Source: Castellaniella sp. MT123 (GTDB lineage: Bacteria > Pseudomonadota > Gammaproteobacteria > Burkholderiales > Burkholderiaceae_B). From it: a DNA stretch of 64,000 bases. The first letter of the stretch is position 1; the number at the start of each line of letters is the position of its first letter. Made by a program: the position numbers and the translations under genes. The stretch covers positions 310,001 to 374,000 of the forward strand of contig NZ_CP154879.1 of NCBI RefSeq assembly GCF_039614765.1. Direction: 5' to 3'. A model generated the notes under the pieces. It searched no databases, was not told the origin of the DNA, and saw only the letters and a program-made list of their open reading frames with translations. Positions 1 through 9,293 of this stretch are shown one piece after another.

Positions 1-399
1 GAATTCCTTGTTGGTCAGGCTGATGCGTTTGTCTTGGCGTTGAACGCGGCGGCGTGGGATGTCGAGAACCAGGTCCGCGACGTGCAGTTGATGGCCCAGG
101 CTCGGGGCGTTGCCGCGTCGCAGCAGGGTGCGCACGCGCGCCAGCAGTTCCGAGAAGGCAAACGGCTTGACCAGATAGTCGTCCGCGCCCAGTTCCAGTC
201 CTTTGACGCGGTCCTCCACGCTGTCTCTTGCGGTCAGAAAGAGGACGGGCACGGCCGATTTCGCTTCGCGCAGGGCCCGCACGATGTGCCAGCCATCGAC
301 GTCGGGCAGCATCACGTCCAGGATGATCAGGTCGTAAGAGCCCGTGAGCGCCAGGTGGTGGCCGTCCAGACCCGTACGGGTATGTGCTTCGGTTGTCAA
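1..399 (-). pseudogene. 5'-truncated OmpR-family (heavy-metal type) response regulator, also cut by window edge
   Basis: Reading leftward from about 399 the minus strand encodes the back two thirds of a receiver domain and the start of an OmpR-type effector domain. Visible are the phospho-acceptor segment [10 protein letters not shown], the switch segment FLTARD and the conserved lysine motif [20 protein letters not shown], followed by a linker and the start of the winged-helix domain (LTNKEF) at the window edge. The wording resembles CusR/CopR-like heavy-metal regulators. The first roughly 40 residues (beta-1, the acidic pair and alpha-1) are absent: the recognisable sequence begins at [14 protein letters not shown] and upstream DNA is the 3' end of the ppk2 gene. 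A TTG at 399 overlapping the ppk2 stop could in principle start translation, but the product would lack the acidic Mg-binding pocket. I read it as a degraded or rearranged gene; the C-terminal half lies outside the window. Confidence 0.7.
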
Positions 400-1241
400 G
401 GGGCCAGGCGGCCCGCCTTGAGGCGGTCCGGCGAGAACTCGAACACGATGTCGGGATCGGGACGCACAAGCTTGTTCTTCTTGCCCGCGTAGTGCAGTCG
501 CGACAGGATGTCGCGCATCAGGTTGAGCCGTGCAAGTCGTTTGTCGTCGGCGCGCACGACGTGCCAGGGGGCCACCGCGTTGTGCGTGCGCATCAGCATC
601 TCGTCCCGTGCTTGCGAGTAGGCCCTCCAGTGCTTCACAGCGACGGCGTCGATCGGGCTCGATTTCCACTGTTTCAGCGGGTCGCGACGCCGATCGCGCA
701 GGCGCTTGATCTGTTCATCCTTGCCGATGTCCAGATAATACTTGAGCAGCTTGATGCCCGAGCCGACGAGCATCGCCTCGAAGCTGGGGACCGACTGCAT
801 GAATTCCTCGTGCTCGTCGGGCGTACAGAAACCCATCACGTGTTCGACTCCCGCGCGGTTGTACCAACTGCGGTTGAACAGCACGAGTTCCTCAGCCACC
901 GGCAGGTGCGGCACGTAGCGCTGGAAGTACCAGGCACTGCGCTCGCGGTCGGACGGTTTGCCCAGTGCCACGACGCGGGTCTCGCGAGGGCTGAGGTTCT
1001 CGACGATGCGCTTGATGCTGCCATCCTTGCCCGCTGCGTCGCGGCCTTCGAGGAGGATGAGGATACGGTCATGGCACTCGATGAAGTGACGCTGCAGCTT
1101 CACAAGTTCGATTTGCAGCAGGCGCAACTGAGCCTCGTATTCGTCCCGGCCGAGTGCCTGAGCAGCGGCGGCATCGTCCTCGTGCCGACGGGGTTGCGCG
1201 ACGTCGGTACGAATTGCCTTGTCCTTCTTGGTCTTTGTCAT
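396..1241 (-). CDS. ppk2: Polyphosphate kinase 2 (PPK2)
   Basis: Cytosolic polyphosphate kinase 2, 281 aa, which transfers phosphate between polyphosphate and nucleoside phosphates. The P-loop kinase core is intact: Walker [10 protein letters not shown] at about residues 66-74, the downstream [16 protein letters not shown] segment, [12 protein letters not shown], and the lid/arginine-rich [15 protein letters not shown] near residue 200. Length and motifs fit the single-domain class I group (ADP/GDP phosphorylation), but subclass cannot be settled by eye. The first ~30 residues are a charged variable tail usual for the family. It is transcribed leftward, divergent from the small Met-rich gene, and its stop overlaps the remnant response regulator. 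No partner ppk1 or ppx gene lies in the window. Confidence 0.93.
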   Translation of the reverse strand: MTKTKKDKAIRTDVAQPRRHEDDAAAAQALGRDEYEAQLRLLQIELVKLQRHFIECHDRILILLEGRDAAGKDGSIKRIVENLSPRETRVVALGKPSDRERSAWYFQRYVPHLPVAEELVLFNRSWYNRAGVEHVMGFCTPDEHEEFMQSVPSFEAMLVGSGIKLLKYYLDIGKDEQIKRLRDRRRDPLKQWKSSPIDAVAVKHWRAYSQARDEMLMRTHNAVAPWHVVRADDKRLARLNLMRDILSRLHYAGKKNKLVRPDPDIVFEFSPDRLKAGRLAP

Positions 1242-1446
1242 GCGTTTCTCCGTCAGGTGGGTGGAATCGGTTGCCCGGCCGGGTTGGCATTGGCGTGCCG
1301 TTTGATGACACTACTGTAAGGCGTGCGCAGCGAGCAAAATGGGTTCAGTATTGTCATGCTTGTTCTCGCGGTGATCGTGCTCATCCGATATATTTTCAAG
1401 CAGTGAAGGTCGTTTGCAGGCTTTGTTTGATAACCAGGAGCTATCG

Positions 1447-1833
1447 ATGAATACCAAGATGATTGTGATTGCGTCCTTTGCCGCGCTGGCGATCGGCGCA
1501 GGTGCGCCCAGTGTCGCTGCGACAGATGCCCCGGCCCAGGCCGGTGGCCCCGGCATGATGCAGCAGGGGCAGGCCGGCAGTGGCGTTCCTCCGATGATGC
1601 GGGGGGGCGGCTCGTGGGGCATGATGGACGGCCAGCAAGGCGGCATGAGAAGCGGTCAGTGGATGCGGGGTGGCATGATGGGCGGCGGCATGATGAATGC
1701 GTGCCCGGCCATGGACGGTGCGGGCCTGGATCCCAAGACGATGATGCAGATGCGCGGCGAAATGATGCGGGCGATGGGTGACATCCTGGTCAAATATGCC
1801 GACAAGATCCAGCCGCCCGCAGCGAAACCGTAA
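1447..1833 (+). CDS. Small secreted Met/Gly-rich protein
   Basis: A 128-aa protein with a signal peptide (MNTKMIVIASFAALAIGAGA, probable cleavage after the following SVAA) and a low-complexity mature part rich in Met, Gly and Gln, with repeated MM, GGMM and MRGG blocks and one cysteine (MNACPAMDG). The C-terminal 45 residues look helical (PKTMMQMRGEMMRAMGDILVKYADKI). ATG 1447 is chosen because AGGAG sits six bases upstream and the signal peptide begins there. No family is recognised. Met-rich periplasmic proteins often bind copper(I) or silver(I); together with the neighbouring remnant of a heavy-metal-type regulator this suggests a metal-related role, which is inference. The gene is divergent from ppk2 and convergent with the DUF748 gene. 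Confidence 0.75.
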   Translation: MNTKMIVIASFAALAIGAGAPSVAATDAPAQAGGPGMMQQGQAGSGVPPMMRGGGSWGMMDGQQGGMRSGQWMRGGMMGGGMMNACPAMDGAGLDPKTMMQMRGEMMRAMGDILVKYADKIQPPAAKP

Positions 1834-1860
1834 CGGAAGCGATGCGCCCGTCCTGGCTGG

Positions 1861-4800
1861 CTAATGCAGGGCAAAGTCCACGCTCGTCGCTGAACCGCCG
1901 TCATTGGCGTCCGCCGCGCCGATCTTGGGCGCCACGATGAAGATCCGGTCGGTCAGGTCCTGGGCGGTCGTCAAAAGCTGTTCGTATACGGCCTGAGCGC
2001 GTGCCTCGGCGAGTGCGTCCAGGGCCTGTTTGCCCACAGGAGCCGCCGCCAGCAGCAGGGTGTTCATCTGTTCGGGCGGCAGCGATTTGGCGAAACCTAT
2101 GGCGTTGCGCGGCTTGTCCTTGATCTTGGTGTTGCTGTAGACCTTTTCCAGGTATTTGGCGCGGTCGGCATCGGTTAGCGAGACGCTTCCCGGATCCGTT
2201 TTTTTGCCGCGGCCGGAGGTGTCCCGCGCCTTGGCCGCGCGCATCTGATCGTCCACCCAGGCTTGGCGCAGGCCTTCCTCGTCGGCTTGCGGGTCGGCAC
2301 GCCCGATGATGTCCATTTTCAGCGAGGGGCGGTCGGATAGCGCCTTGACCAGGGTGGCGATGTTGGACTTGGCCGTGTCATCCAGCGTGGCGCTGCCCGG
2401 TGCGAAGTCGACGCGCGACAGGTCTTCGCTGCCGCCGCCAAAGGCGGAGGCCAGCAACTTGAAGGGCGCGGTGACCGCCTTGGCCAGCGTGTTCAGGATG
2501 ACCCTTACGATGATGCCGCCGACCGAGAACTGCGGGTCGTCCAGCGATCCGGAGATCGGCAGGTTGATGTCGATGTTGCCGCTGGAGTCCTTCAGCAGGG
2601 CGACGGCCAGCAGCACCGGAAGTTTGATCGCGTCGGGACTGCCGGATGGCTTGCCGAAGGTGAGCTGGTTGAGCAGGACCTTGTTGCTGGCCTGCAAGGC
2701 CCGGTTCTTGATCTGGTACTGCAGATCGACCGACAGCTTGCCGCGTTCAATCGCGTAGCCGACGTATTTGGACGAATACGTGGTGAAACGGGGCAGGTCC
2801 ACGCCTTTGGCGGATGCCTTGAGATCCAGCGCCAGGTAGCGCGAGAAGGGCTGCACCGTGCCCGAGATCGTCAAGGGGGCCGTACCATACACGCGGCCCG
2901 AGACGCGGACCTTGGCCGGCGTGGGCCGGGTCGAGGAGACGGCGGTCAGGGTGCCGTCGATGGATGACAGCTCGGCGCGGTAATTGGGCCGGACGAAATG
3001 GTCGTTGAACGTCACGCGGCCACGCCGGAGCGTGATGCTGGCGATCGAGATGTCGGGTCCGGCGCTGACCTGCCGGACAGCGGATTTCCCCTGTTTACCC
3101 TCGTGGCCCCGGCGGGTCTGCGTGTTCTGCGTGATGGATCCGGCGGCCTGGCCCTTGTCCACCAGGACGTCCATGACGTTCAGGCGGGCGTTGCTGCTGA
3201 GCAGGATATTGCCGTAGAAATTGTCCAGCAGGATGTGACCCAGTCCCAGGACGAGCCGCGATCCCGACATCGAGACCTGCATGTCATTGAGGCCCAAGTG
3301 TTTCCAGTTGAGGAATGGCGCCTTGTTGACGCGGTCCTGGAAGTCGAAATCGTTGACCTGAATCGCGCCGCGCCAGTCCGCCTGTATGGGTTTGTTCTGC
3401 GCCAGCGTGACTGCGGCGTTGCCGTGCGCACCCAGGGACAGGCTGCGAACCGTCGCGTTCAGACGGGAGGCGAAATAGGGTGCCAGGGAGGCTGCGTCGA
3501 ACTTGCCCAGATCGACCGAGGTCTTCAGCGACAGCGGCTGCACAGTCAGGGAGCCCTTGAGCGCGAGCGTGCCATGCTTTTGGACGCCGTTGGCCTGCAG
3601 GGTGAAGTTCGTCGGTTTGGCGTCCAGGGCCAGACGGTCGGCGACCAGATCCAGTGTGCCGATGGATAACGGCACACTCGGTTTGACGGAGTCGTCGCGT
3701 GCGGCGAACTGCCGCAGGCCCAGTTTCACGTCGCGGGCTTCGACCCGGGAGTCCGCCACCTCGACCTTGCCTTCCAGGGTGAGGCGGCCATCCTGCAGCG
3801 TCACAGGGGCAAAATGGCGGATTGCCGCTGCGAATGGTGCCAACGTCAGCTTGTCCAGCCGCACCTGGGCGTGGATCGAGAGGGGCTGCAGGACGATGGG
3901 CGCCTGGACCTGCAGTGAACTGCCGTCGGCCTGATTGCCCATGCTCAGCTGTGCGAGCATGGGCTGATCGGCGTTCTGTGGCAGAGTGATGTGCCGGATC
4001 TCGGCGCCCAGGCCATTGAGCGTGTGATCCAGGCCGATCGGCTCGTCATGCAGATGCGCCTGGCCTGCATCCAGCCGGAAGGTGTCGATGGCGATTTTCC
4101 AGCCGGGCGCCGCGGGGCTGGGCGCTTCCGGCTGCGCGGAAGCCGGAGTGGCCGGTGCGGCGGGTGATCCGCTGGCCGGGTTGGTCGAGGTCCGGGTGGG
4201 TGTCGGTTCGGTGGGCTTTTCCGGGGGGTGGCCCGGACCGGCCAATTTGGCGAAGCCATTGGCCACGCGCTGCCAGTTCAGCTGATGCGCGTCCCGGTGC
4301 GCTTCCACGTGCGGTTTTTCCAGGGTGATGGCACCGATGGAAACCGTCCGCGCGGTCACGTCGGCCGCCAGCCCATCGACCTTCAGGCCATCCCAGGTCA
4401 GAAGCGGCGATCCTGAAGACTCGGTCACATCCAGCTGGCGCAGGCCCGCGTCACCCTGGACCTGGATGGTCGGTGCGGTGTTCGGGGGCAGTTCGAGCAG
4501 GATTTTCAGCCTGGAATCGAGCTGGGCGCTCTTGAGCTGGACGGGCAAGGGCATGGGCCAGAAATCGGCCCATTTGTCGAGCGCCAGGCCATCGAGCGTC
4601 GCGTCCAGACTGAAGGTCGGGGTGGCGTCGAACGGACGTGCCGTGCCGGAAAGGTCGAAGGGGCTGCCGTTGATGCGCATGTGCATCGTGGGCTGCACGT
4701 CCGTCTTCCTGGCGAAACCCAGAGACGAAAGGGAAGGAATCGCCAGCGTCAGGTCATCGATCGTCTGCTGGCGACCGGTGACGTGATCGTCCAGACTGAT

Positions 4801-5331
4801 GACGCCACCGGTCAGCGACAGATTGTTCAGGGAAAATCGCGGCACCCCTGTCGAGGCAGGCGTTCCGTTATCCGGGTGCCCGGCCGATGTGCTGGCAAAC
4901 CGCTCGACGATGTCGGAAAAATTGAAATGCGTGGCGTCCTGGCGCGATAGGGCCACCTGGGGCTGAGCGATGCGGAGCCGGTCGAGCACCGGTGCGAACA
5001 GCACGATGGAGCGCCAGGCCACCCTCAGGTCGATCTCGTCGATTTTCAGGAGCGGCGCCGACTGGGGCTGAGCGATGACGAGGTTCTGCGCACTGAGCGC
5101 CAGGGTGAAGGGATTGAAGCGGATCTCGCCCACATCCACCTGGCGGCCCAGCAGTTCGGCGACGTTTTTGGTGAGTGCGTGGTGCACGGCCTTCGGGACC
5201 AGCCAGGCTGACAGCGCAGCCAGGACCAGCAGTGTGAGCGTGATGCCCGCCAGAATTCTGCGTGTTCGCCGGCTGAGTTTCAGGACTGGCATTCGCAAGT
5301 GCATGGCACGAACTCCCGTGTATGGCGTCAT
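1861..5331 (-). CDS. DUF748 / AsmA-like envelope protein with OmpA-like C-terminal part
   Basis: A large 1156-aa envelope protein. One N-terminal membrane anchor (ILAGITLTLLVLAALSAWLV, about residues 28-47) is followed by a long region of beta-rich AsmA/DUF748 character (VDVGEIRFNPFTLALSAQNLVI, then repeated LxLDGLALDKW, VADRLALDAKPTNF and similar units). A Pro/Thr/Ala-rich linker lies near residues 360-400. Family members of this AsmA/TamB type are thought to act in lipid or outer-membrane homeostasis in the periplasm. The C-terminal ~200 residues (VDFAPGSATLDDTAKSNIATLVKAL, MDIIGRADPQADEEGLRQ) resemble an OmpA-like peptidoglycan-binding fold. The start may instead be the Met at residue 10. 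It is single, transcribed leftward after a 120-bp gap from trkH. Confidence 0.85.
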   Translation of the reverse strand: MTPYTGVRAMHLRMPVLKLSRRTRRILAGITLTLLVLAALSAWLVPKAVHHALTKNVAELLGRQVDVGEIRFNPFTLALSAQNLVIAQPQSAPLLKIDEIDLRVAWRSIVLFAPVLDRLRIAQPQVALSRQDATHFNFSDIVERFASTSAGHPDNGTPASTGVPRFSLNNLSLTGGVISLDDHVTGRQQTIDDLTLAIPSLSSLGFARKTDVQPTMHMRINGSPFDLSGTARPFDATPTFSLDATLDGLALDKWADFWPMPLPVQLKSAQLDSRLKILLELPPNTAPTIQVQGDAGLRQLDVTESSGSPLLTWDGLKVDGLAADVTARTVSIGAITLEKPHVEAHRDAHQLNWQRVANGFAKLAGPGHPPEKPTEPTPTRTSTNPASGSPAAPATPASAQPEAPSPAAPGWKIAIDTFRLDAGQAHLHDEPIGLDHTLNGLGAEIRHITLPQNADQPMLAQLSMGNQADGSSLQVQAPIVLQPLSIHAQVRLDKLTLAPFAAAIRHFAPVTLQDGRLTLEGKVEVADSRVEARDVKLGLRQFAARDDSVKPSVPLSIGTLDLVADRLALDAKPTNFTLQANGVQKHGTLALKGSLTVQPLSLKTSVDLGKFDAASLAPYFASRLNATVRSLSLGAHGNAAVTLAQNKPIQADWRGAIQVNDFDFQDRVNKAPFLNWKHLGLNDMQVSMSGSRLVLGLGHILLDNFYGNILLSSNARLNVMDVLVDKGQAAGSITQNTQTRRGHEGKQGKSAVRQVSAGPDISIASITLRRGRVTFNDHFVRPNYRAELSSIDGTLTAVSSTRPTPAKVRVSGRVYGTAPLTISGTVQPFSRYLALDLKASAKGVDLPRFTTYSSKYVGYAIERGKLSVDLQYQIKNRALQASNKVLLNQLTFGKPSGSPDAIKLPVLLAVALLKDSSGNIDINLPISGSLDDPQFSVGGIIVRVILNTLAKAVTAPFKLLASAFGGGSEDLSRVDFAPGSATLDDTAKSNIATLVKALSDRPSLKMDIIGRADPQADEEGLRQAWVDDQMRAAKARDTSGRGKKTDPGSVSLTDADRAKYLEKVYSNTKIKDKPRNAIGFAKSLPPEQMNTLLLAAAPVGKQALDALAEARAQAVYEQLLTTAQDLTDRIFIVAPKIGAADANDGGSATSVDFALH

Positions 5332-5451
5332 ACGCCCCCGAACCGGCTTGTGCGTGTCAAAGTGGCGCCGTCCGTGGCTTTTCGCCCATTATCTCAGCCG
5401 GGTTCCAGCGCGTCCATTGGGAATGGATCTGTCGGGTTGGCAATGCAGCGT

Positions 5452-6816
5452 CTACCCGATCTGGATGCTCGCCTCGGGGTGACGCACGCGGCTTTGGTGT
5501 TGCTTGCCCAGGCTATAGACCAGAGTCAGGGGACCCAGGCGCCCGATGAACATCAGGACCATCAGCAGGACCTGGCTAGGCGGGCTGAGCCGTCGGGTCA
5601 GGTCCGGGCTGAGCCCCGTGGTGCTGAAGGCCGACATGATCTCGGTGACGATATCGATGAACGGCAGATCCTCGAGCAGGCTCATCAGGAAAATCCCCAG
5701 GCAGACCAGTGTCCCGGATACGACCAGCAGAGCCAGCGCTTTCTGGATGGTTTCCTGGGGCACCGTGCGGTACATGAGTACCACCTCTTTGCGCTGCAGG
5801 ATGTAGGCTCGCACGGTTGCCAGCAGCACGAGAAAGGTCCCGAGCTTGATGCCGCTGGCGGTGGATAGCGATCCTCCGCCGATGAACATCAGAAGGGTCA
5901 GCAGGAAGCGGGAGCTGTCGCGCAGCTGGGCGACGTCCGTGGCGGCGAAGCCCGAAGTCCGGCTGCTGACGACCTGCGTCCAGGCCGCCAGGCCTTGCTG
6001 GGCGAGCGGCATCGGCCCCAGCGTGCCCGGGTTGCGTGCCTCGATCAACCAGAAGACCAGCAGTCCGGTCAGGTTCAGCAACGCAGTGCCGATCAGTATC
6101 AATCGGGAATAATAGGCGAGGGCTTTCCAGGCCCGGCTGTGGTACAGATCGGCCAGGACGCTGAAGCCCAGACCGCCCAGGATCATGCAGCCGGTGATCA
6201 CGAAAATCGATACCGGATCGCGGGTCAGGCCGGCCAGACTGTCCGGAAAGAGGGTGACGCCCGCATTGTTGAAGGCGGAAACCGCATGGAATCCAGCCAT
6301 CAGGAAGGCGCGCTTCAGTCCTTCGGGGTGCCACCACCACAGGGTCAGGACCAGGATTGCCGCAGCCTCGATGGCGACCGAGAACTTCAGTACCGTCAGG
6401 GCGGTGTGCCGGATCCGTTGGACGCTGGTCTGGTTGAAGGCTTCCAGGGCCAGGGCCTGGTATTTCAGGCTGACGCGCCGGCCCAGGGTCAAGGCGGCGA
6501 TGATGGCAAAGGTCATGAAACCCACACCGCCGATCTGGATCAGGGCCAGGATGACCGCCTGGCCAAAGAACGTCAGGTCCTGGCTGGGGTCGATGACGGT
6601 CATGCCGGTTACCGTGACCGAAGACGTCGCCGTGAACAGGGCTTCGAACAGCCCGAAGGGGCGGCGCTGCGCAATCGGCAGGGACAGCAGGATCGTCCCC
6701 AGCGCAATGAGCGCCAGAAAGCTGCCTGCCAGTACGGCGGGTGGGCTTGCCTGCAGCTGGCCGGAATGTCTCAGGTGACGGTAGGCGTGGACGGGATGGA
6801 CGGGAAAGCGGGCCAT
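5452..6816 (-). CDS. TrkH/KtrB-family potassium uptake membrane subunit
   Basis: Ion-conducting subunit of a Trk/Ktr potassium uptake system, 454 aa, inner membrane. Four P-loop selectivity-filter regions are visible: TSSVTVTGMTVID (about residue 85), SAFNNAGVTLFPDS (about 185), SRTSGFAATDVAQL (about 290) and SAFSTTGLSPDLT (about 405), separated by paired hydrophobic helices. The length and short loops are closer to KtrB than to the longer enteric TrkH. It follows the trkA/ktrA gene with no spacing (stop of the regulator abuts this ATG), so the two are cotranscribed and form one complex. Confidence 0.93.
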   Translation of the reverse strand: MARFPVHPVHAYRHLRHSGQLQASPPAVLAGSFLALIALGTILLSLPIAQRRPFGLFEALFTATSSVTVTGMTVIDPSQDLTFFGQAVILALIQIGGVGFMTFAIIAALTLGRRVSLKYQALALEAFNQTSVQRIRHTALTVLKFSVAIEAAAILVLTLWWWHPEGLKRAFLMAGFHAVSAFNNAGVTLFPDSLAGLTRDPVSIFVITGCMILGGLGFSVLADLYHSRAWKALAYYSRLILIGTALLNLTGLLVFWLIEARNPGTLGPMPLAQQGLAAWTQVVSSRTSGFAATDVAQLRDSSRFLLTLLMFIGGGSLSTASGIKLGTFLVLLATVRAYILQRKEVVLMYRTVPQETIQKALALLVVSGTLVCLGIFLMSLLEDLPFIDIVTEIMSAFSTTGLSPDLTRRLSPPSQVLLMVLMFIGRLGPLTLVYSLGKQHQSRVRHPEASIQIG

Positions 6817-7473
6817 TCAGCGCAGTTTTGGCGCAGCGGTCTTGAGCTGCTGCAGAGGACCATAAAGGATCAGGGTGTCGTGGGGGCGCAGGATGAATGT
6901 GTGTTCGGGGTTGAGCGTCGTTTCGCCTTTGCGCCGGATGAGCAAGGCACGGATCAACCCTGGTGGGTTCGTGGTCAGAACGTCTCCGAGGGTGCGGCCG
7001 TCGAGCGGTTCGCTGGTTTCGATTTCGACGACAAAGTCGCCGTTACCCAGTGAAATGTAGTCATTGACCATCGGGTAGCTGAGCACCTGCGCGATCCGGA
7101 CACCCATTTCTTCCTCGGGGTGAATGATGCGGGTGACGCCGAGTTTTGCCAGGATCAGGTGGTGGGCGCGTGACGATGATTTGACCCAGATGGCTTTCAC
7201 GCCCAGGGTTTTGAGCTGGACGACGCAGACGAGACTGGCTTCGATATCCTCGCCGATGGCCACCAGCACGACGTCGTAATCCCCCAGGCCCAGTTCGCCC
7301 AGTGCGTCATGATCGGTGGCGTCGGCGATGGCTGCGCGCGTGATCTGGTCGGCGTATTTTTCCACCAGCCGGCTGTTGGAATCGATTCCCAGGACGGAGT
7401 GCCCGAGACGGGAGAGTTCCAGTGCGGTGGCGGCGCCGAAGCGCCCCAGGCCGATGATGGCGAATTGTCCCAT
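6817..7473 (-). CDS. TrkA/KtrA-family potassium channel regulatory protein
   Basis: Cytoplasmic RCK subunit, 218 aa, that gates the adjacent TrkH/KtrB protein in response to nucleotide binding. The N-terminal Rossmann (TrkA-N) domain has the motif IGLGRFGAATALELSRLGHSVLGID (residues ~5-29; read here as two parts, IGLGRFGAA and ELSRLGHSVLGID) followed by ADATDHDAL. The C-terminal ~80 residues form a TrkA-C domain (ISLGNGDFVVEIETSEPLDGR). Single RCK unit as in KtrA, not the double unit of E. coli TrkA. It lies 25 bp downstream of dctM and directly upstream of the channel gene. Confidence 0.93.
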   Translation of the reverse strand: MGQFAIIGLGRFGAATALELSRLGHSVLGIDSNSRLVEKYADQITRAAIADATDHDALGELGLGDYDVVLVAIGEDIEASLVCVVQLKTLGVKAIWVKSSSRAHHLILAKLGVTRIIHPEEEMGVRIAQVLSYPMVNDYISLGNGDFVVEIETSEPLDGRTLGDVLTTNPPGLIRALLIRRKGETTLNPEHTFILRPHDTLILYGPLQQLKTAAPKLR

Positions 7474-7498
7474 GGGTCTTCTGTGCGGAGTCGGTGGA

Positions 7499-8794
7499 TC
7501 ACATATGTGACGGCAGCCAGGTAGCCAGCCCAGGGAAGAACCATAACACGACCAGCAGCAACATCATCAGCCCGAAATACGGCGCGCAGACCCGGGCGAT
7601 GTAGGTGATTTCCTTGGCTGTCATGCTCTGCAGCACGAACAGGTTGAAGCCGACGGGGGGTGTGATCTGCGCCGTTTCCACGGTGATGACCAGGAAGATG
7701 CCGAACCAGATCGGATCGATGCCGGCCGCCTGGATGATGGGCAGCACCACCCCCATGGTCAGTACGATGGTGGAGATGCCATCCAGGAAACAGCCCAGCA
7801 CGATGTAGAACAGACCCAGGGCGACGATCAGCATGGCGGGCGACAGATGCAGGCTGCCGACGAATTCCGCCAGCTGGCGCGGCAAACCGATGTAACCCAT
7901 CGATAGCGTCATGAAGGCCGCGCCCGCCAGAATCAGGGCGATCATGCAGTACAGCCGGGAGGCACCCAGCAGGGAATCGCGGAAGGATTGCCAGGTCAGA
8001 GATTTCTGCCAGGCCGACAGCAGAAATGCGCCCAGCACGCCAATGGCGGCGGATTCCGTGGCTGTCGCGACGCCGGAATAGATGCTGACAATCACGCCCA
8101 GGATCAGCAGCACAACCGGAATCAGCTGGCGCGATTCGCGGAGTTTTTCGAGCAGGGACAGGTTGCCGGCGGATTCCGGAACCTGCGACGGATGCAGCAG
8201 CGCCCAGCCGGCGAGCCAGCCGCTGAAAAGCGCCGCCAGCAGCAGGCCGGGGATGACGCCGGCGATGAAGAGCTTTGCGATGGAAGTTTCCGCCGCAACG
8301 CCATACACGATCAGGATAATGGACGGTGGGATGAGCAGGCCCAGTGTGGCCGGACCGCCCAGCGAGCCGATGATCTGCGCATCGGGATAGCCGCGCTTGC
8401 GCAGTTCGGGCAGGTTCATCTTGCCCACGGTCACGCAGGTTGCGGCCGACGAGCCGCAGACCGAGGCAAATATCGTGCAGCCCAGCACGTTGGTATGCAG
8501 CAGGCGCCCGGGCAGGCGGTTGACCCAGGGTGCCAGGCCGCGAAACAGGTTTTCGGACAGATTGGTGCGGTACAGGATTTCGCCCATCCAGATGAACAGG
8601 GGCAGGGCGGTCAGGGTCCAGCTGCTGGAGCTGCCCCAGATCGTGATTGCCATGGCGTCGCCCGCGGGCCTGGCCGAAAAGAATTCCATGCCGAACAGGG
8701 CGACGCCCGCCAGGGCCAGGCCCACCCAGACGCCGCCGCCCAGCAGAGTGAACAGGACCACGATCAGGGCGATGCTGGCGGTGATCTCATTCAT
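7499..8794 (-). CDS. dctM: TRAP transporter large permease (DctM family)
   Basis: Large membrane subunit of a tripartite ATP-independent periplasmic transporter, 431 aa with about 12 hydrophobic segments. Typical DctM features include the N-terminal LIVVLFTLLGGGVWVGLALA helix, the ASVCGSSAATCVTVGKMNLPELRKRGYPDAQI loop (residues ~115-145) and GPATLGLLIPPSIILIVYG just after it. Near the C-terminus PIIQAAGIDPIWFGI and the TPPVGFNLFVLQ loop are also standard. It carries out sodium-driven uptake with DctQ, using substrate delivered by DctP. Its start overlaps the end of dctQ by 8 bp, indicating translational coupling. The substrate is not readable from this subunit. Confidence 0.94.
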   Translation of the reverse strand: MNEITASIALIVVLFTLLGGGVWVGLALAGVALFGMEFFSARPAGDAMAITIWGSSSSWTLTALPLFIWMGEILYRTNLSENLFRGLAPWVNRLPGRLLHTNVLGCTIFASVCGSSAATCVTVGKMNLPELRKRGYPDAQIIGSLGGPATLGLLIPPSIILIVYGVAAETSIAKLFIAGVIPGLLLAALFSGWLAGWALLHPSQVPESAGNLSLLEKLRESRQLIPVVLLILGVIVSIYSGVATATESAAIGVLGAFLLSAWQKSLTWQSFRDSLLGASRLYCMIALILAGAAFMTLSMGYIGLPRQLAEFVGSLHLSPAMLIVALGLFYIVLGCFLDGISTIVLTMGVVLPIIQAAGIDPIWFGIFLVITVETAQITPPVGFNLFVLQSMTAKEITYIARVCAPYFGLMMLLLVVLWFFPGLATWLPSHM

Positions 8795-9293
8795 GATGCA
8801 GGTCCTCGGTGGACTCCTGGCGGCGCTTGCCCAGGATTTCCAGGCAGAACTCGTCCAGGAAAGCGATAAAGAAGACCAGGGTCCCGGCAGCCATCAACAG
8901 CTGCGGGATCCACATGGGGGTGGCGTCGATGCCGGTGGAAATGTCCTGGAAGGCCCAGGACTGCCAGACCAGACGCGCGGAATAGAACGCCAGGAAACCG
9001 GCCAACAGGACGGCGATCAGCAGGGCGGCAATTTCCAGCGCCCGGCGCCTGGCGCCCCGGAGCATGCCCAGCACCAGCGTGACACGGATGTGTTCGCCTT
9101 TTTTCAAGGTGCTGGCCAGCGCCAGGAAGCCCGACCCGGCCATGGCGTAGCCGGCGTAGGCATCGATCCCCCCCACGGGAAAGCCCATCAGCCGCCCCAG
9201 GATGGTCACGGTGACCGCGATCAGGACCACGATCATGCACAGGCCGGCCAGCCAGGCGCTGGCGTCATAGAGTTTATCGAGCCAGGGACGCAT
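8787..9293 (-). CDS. dctQ: TRAP transporter small permease (DctQ family)
   Basis: Small membrane subunit of the TRAP transporter, 168 aa with four hydrophobic segments (about residues 12-32, 45-65, 85-105 and 130-150). The family motif around VTVTILGRLMGFPVGGIDAYAGYAMAGSGFLALASTL is clear in its parts: a first helix ending in GRLMG, then the amphipathic linker and second helix. It bridges DctM and helps receive the loaded DctP. Its ATG overlaps the dctP stop in a TAATG arrangement and its own end overlaps dctM, so the three genes form one tightly coupled operon. Confidence 0.92.
   Translation of the reverse strand: MRPWLDKLYDASAWLAGLCMIVVLIAVTVTILGRLMGFPVGGIDAYAGYAMAGSGFLALASTLKKGEHIRVTLVLGMLRGARRRALEIAALLIAVLLAGFLAFYSARLVWQSWAFQDISTGIDATPMWIPQLLMAAGTLVFFIAFLDEFCLEILGKRRQESTEDLHHE

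Noticed and set aside
384-1319. Plus-strand 311-codon frame over ppk2
   Set aside because: Antisense to a well-supported PPK2 gene; contains no motif.
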